Below are positions 62,397 to 64,000 of a stretch of 64,000 nucleotides of DNA, piece by piece (the first letter of the stretch is position 1; the number at the start of each line of letters is the position of its first letter). The DNA is taken from positions 1-64,000 of the forward strand of contig CAWDNV010000012.1 in NCBI GenBank assembly GCA_963803735.1, read 5' to 3'. The notes below the pieces were generated by a model, which saw nothing but the letters and a program-made list of their open reading frames with translations, was not told where the DNA came from and searched no databases. A program made the translations under genes and the position numbers. The DNA comes from Palsa-189 sp963803735 (GTDB lineage Bacteria > Acidobacteriota > Terriglobia > Acidiferrales > UBA7541).

Positions 62397-64000
62397 CTAA
62401 CGCTGGTTCTCTGCGGTTGGAGACTTCTGCTGGGCGAGGTGGCGCTTCACGCTGTTAATCTTTTGCTCCAGCTCCGTCACCTTCTCTTCTTCGAATTCGG
62501 CCGGAACAGCGCGGTGCCACTCCGCCAGGGATTTCTCCCACCATTCGACCGCAGCCTGATCGGCATGTCCGCTTTTGGCGAGAACGTCACCCAAGTGGCT
62601 GAGCATGGTCGGATCATGAGAATCGCGGTTGACCGCTTTGCGGAGGAAGGTTTCCGCCTGTGTCAGATTATTCTGTTTGTAGAAGATCCAGCCCATGCTG
62701 TCGAGATAGGCAGCATTGTTTGGATCCAGTTGCAGCGCGCGGCGCAGCATATCGGCCGCTTCATCCAGCCGCACGCCGCGATCGGCAAGCATATAACCGA
62801 AGTAATTGAGTGCCGGCGCATTTTGAGGATTGATGGCCAGAACTCCCTTGAAAGCCTGTTCGGCCTGCTCGTATTTCTTCTGCCGCTCGTACATGCCGCC
62901 AAGGAGGAAGCCCACCGTCTCTTTTTCCGAGGAATTCTGCGCGAGCTTTTCCGCCGAACGCACCGCCTTTTCCGCATCGCCGAAACGCCGGGTTTCTGTG
63001 TATACCTGGGCAAGATTGGAATAGATCTCCAGATCGCTCGGCGAGTTTTCGAGCAAGGGCTGTAGATCCTGGGCCGCCAGGTCAGGCTGTTTGTTTTCAC
63101 CGTAGAGGATCGCCTGGCTGATCAATAGTCCGCGGTCGCGCGGATGCTCGTTGAGCGCTTTGCTCGTTTCATCGAAGGCATGAGGAAGATCGCGGTTAGT
63201 GCGATAGGTATCAATGATGAGCATGCGCGCGCGAAGGTCCTCTTCCGGTCCCAGGCGGACCATTTCCTGAAACGTATTGATGGCCGCGGGATAATTTTGC
63301 TCGTCTCGATAGAGCTGTCCGAGCAATTGGTACAGGATTCCCAGCGAACGAGTCCGCGCCGGCGCGAATTCCGATTCTGCTTTCACCTCTGCAACCGCAT
63401 TCGAAAGAACGCGCACCGCTTCGTCGTAGTGCTCTTCAGCCTCGTACACGGCGGCTTCGTTGTAAATCACTTCCAAATTGCCTGGAGCCATCTTTTTGGC
63501 CACCAGAATTTGCTCTTCGGCCTTATCAAACTGACGGAGCCGCCGGTAAATCTCGGAAATTCGAAGATGATTATTGGCGCTGTCGGGCTCCAGATCCACG
63601 AGTCTCTGATATTCCGCGAGTGCATCGGCATATTTTCCGTGCTCGTACAGCGATTGGGCCAGATGCCGTCGATGTTCTGCCTGGTCCGGCTCTATGGCGA
63701 CTGCCTGCTGATAAGCTTGCTCCGATTTGGCGGGTTGTTGTATCTGCTGGTAAGCGTCGCCCAGCCGATCGTAAAGGTCCGCGCTGGGCGCATGCTGTAC
63801 AAAGGACTCCAGCAAGGAAATCGCCGCCTGCGGATTATTGTGGTCCAGCATAAGCTGCGAGAGTTGCTCGACCGCACCCTTGTTTTGTGTGTCTTTCGCC
63901 AGCAATCCGCGAAGGACCTGCTCTGCCTGATCATCCTTATTATCGAGCCGCAAGAGCCGTGCCAACCACAACGCCGATTCACCATCGGAGGGATCCAGCC
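62397..64000 (-). CDS. TPR-repeat protein, 5' end outside the window
   Basis: At least 533 residues; the frame stays open to the window edge (LDPSDGESALWLARLLRLDN precedes the first in-window start), so the true start lies beyond 64000. At least ten tetratricopeptide repeats are visible, for example YDRLGDAYQQIQQPAKSEQA, LGQLYRDEQNYPAAINTFQE and LNYFGYMLADRGVRLDEAAD, to about 62460, then a lysine-rich end. A scaffold or secretion-type protein is likely; its partner is unknown. It ends eight bases before ispE, so could be co-transcribed with it. Confidence 0.85.
   Translation of the reverse strand, partial: LDPSDGESALWLARLLRLDNKDDQAEQVLRGLLAKDTQNKGAVEQLSQLMLDHNNPQAAISLLESFVQHAPSADLYDRLGDAYQQIQQPAKSEQAYQQAVAIEPDQAEHRRHLAQSLYEHGKYADALAEYQRLVDLEPDSANNHLRISEIYRRLRQFDKAEEQILVAKKMAPGNLEVIYNEAAVYEAEEHYDEAVRVLSNAVAEVKAESEFAPARTRSLGILYQLLGQLYRDEQNYPAAINTFQEMVRLGPEEDLRARMLIIDTYRTNRDLPHAFDETSKALNEHPRDRGLLISQAILYGENKQPDLAAQDLQPLLENSPSDLEIYSNLAQVYTETRRFGDAEKAVRSAEKLAQNSSEKETVGFLLGGMYERQKKYEQAEQAFKGVLAINPQNAPALNYFGYMLADRGVRLDEAADMLRRALQLDPNNAAYLDSMGWIFYKQNNLTQAETFLRKAVNRDSHDPTMLSHLGDVLAKSGHADQAAVEWWEKSLAEWHRAVPAEFEEEKVTELEQKINSVKRHLAQQKSPTAENQR

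Overview
The window looks like a chromosomal segment of an Acidobacteriota bacterium (class Terriglobia-like). The evidence is family content: a VWFA-related protein of the acidobacterial type, a DUF2934 protein, two very large Oar/CarboxypepD_reg-type TonB-dependent receptors, UpxY-type antitermination, a tilS-hpt-ftsH run, and moderately high GC. The cell is Gram-negative (Wza-like exporter, LolA proteins, TonB receptors, beta-barrel protein). No insertion sequence, phage gene, CRISPR array or rRNA was seen; the only RNA gene is the 3' part of a tRNA (probably Pro) at the left edge.

Layout. 1-3.7 kb: tRNA end, DUF2934 protein, beta-barrel outer-membrane protein, an unlisted 25-residue hydrophobic peptide, and a GAF-GAF-AAA+-Fis sigma-54 activator, all but the tRNA on the minus strand. 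4.1-24.4 kb: one long plus-strand exopolysaccharide cluster. It starts with a NusG/UpxY antiterminator and a PilZ (c-di-GMP) protein and holds five glycosyltransferases, a WbaP-type initiating transferase, a GDP-mannose 3,5-epimerase-like enzyme, Wza, Wzc, Wzx and Wzy-like proteins, a secreted beta-helix protein, and a modification tail (WcaF-type acetyltransferase, FemAB/GNAT-like transferase, methyltransferase). It is a self-contained Wzx/Wzy pathway except for precursor supply and a Wzb phosphatase. 24.8-35.8 kb: housekeeping genes tilS, hpt, ftsH, a small CPxCC protein, a VWFA protein, folP, an M28 peptidase, ruvX, mltG and two unknown genes. 35.9-39.9 kb: a Lol-like module (LolA-like lipoprotein, FtsX-type permease, LolD-type ATPase, one-TM protein, LolA). 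39.9-49.2 kb: ada, a second PilZ protein, a HAD phosphatase, a secreted LolA-fold-like protein, acylphosphatase, apt, and a minus-strand block yacL-ispD-ispF-rlmB plus alr. 49.4-56.0 kb: a small Cys-containing protein and two tandem paralogous TonB receptors. 56.1-64 kb: a minus-strand block reading TPR protein (runs off the right edge), ispE, prs, rplY, pth, rpsF, rpsR, rplI, dnaB.

How the genes work together. The exopolysaccharide region should assemble a lipid-linked repeat unit, flip it, polymerise it and export it, with c-di-GMP and antitermination as likely controls. Three of the four methylerythritol-phosphate genes present (ispD, ispF, ispE) supply isoprenoids, including undecaprenyl phosphate used by wall and polysaccharide synthesis; mltG and alr act on the wall. 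The Lol-like module would move lipoproteins to the outer membrane where Wza and the TonB receptors sit.

All assignments are made by reading the sequence; no database search was run. Several start codons (TTG, GTG and one possible CTG) were chosen from Shine-Dalgarno position and domain limits, as explained in each entry.
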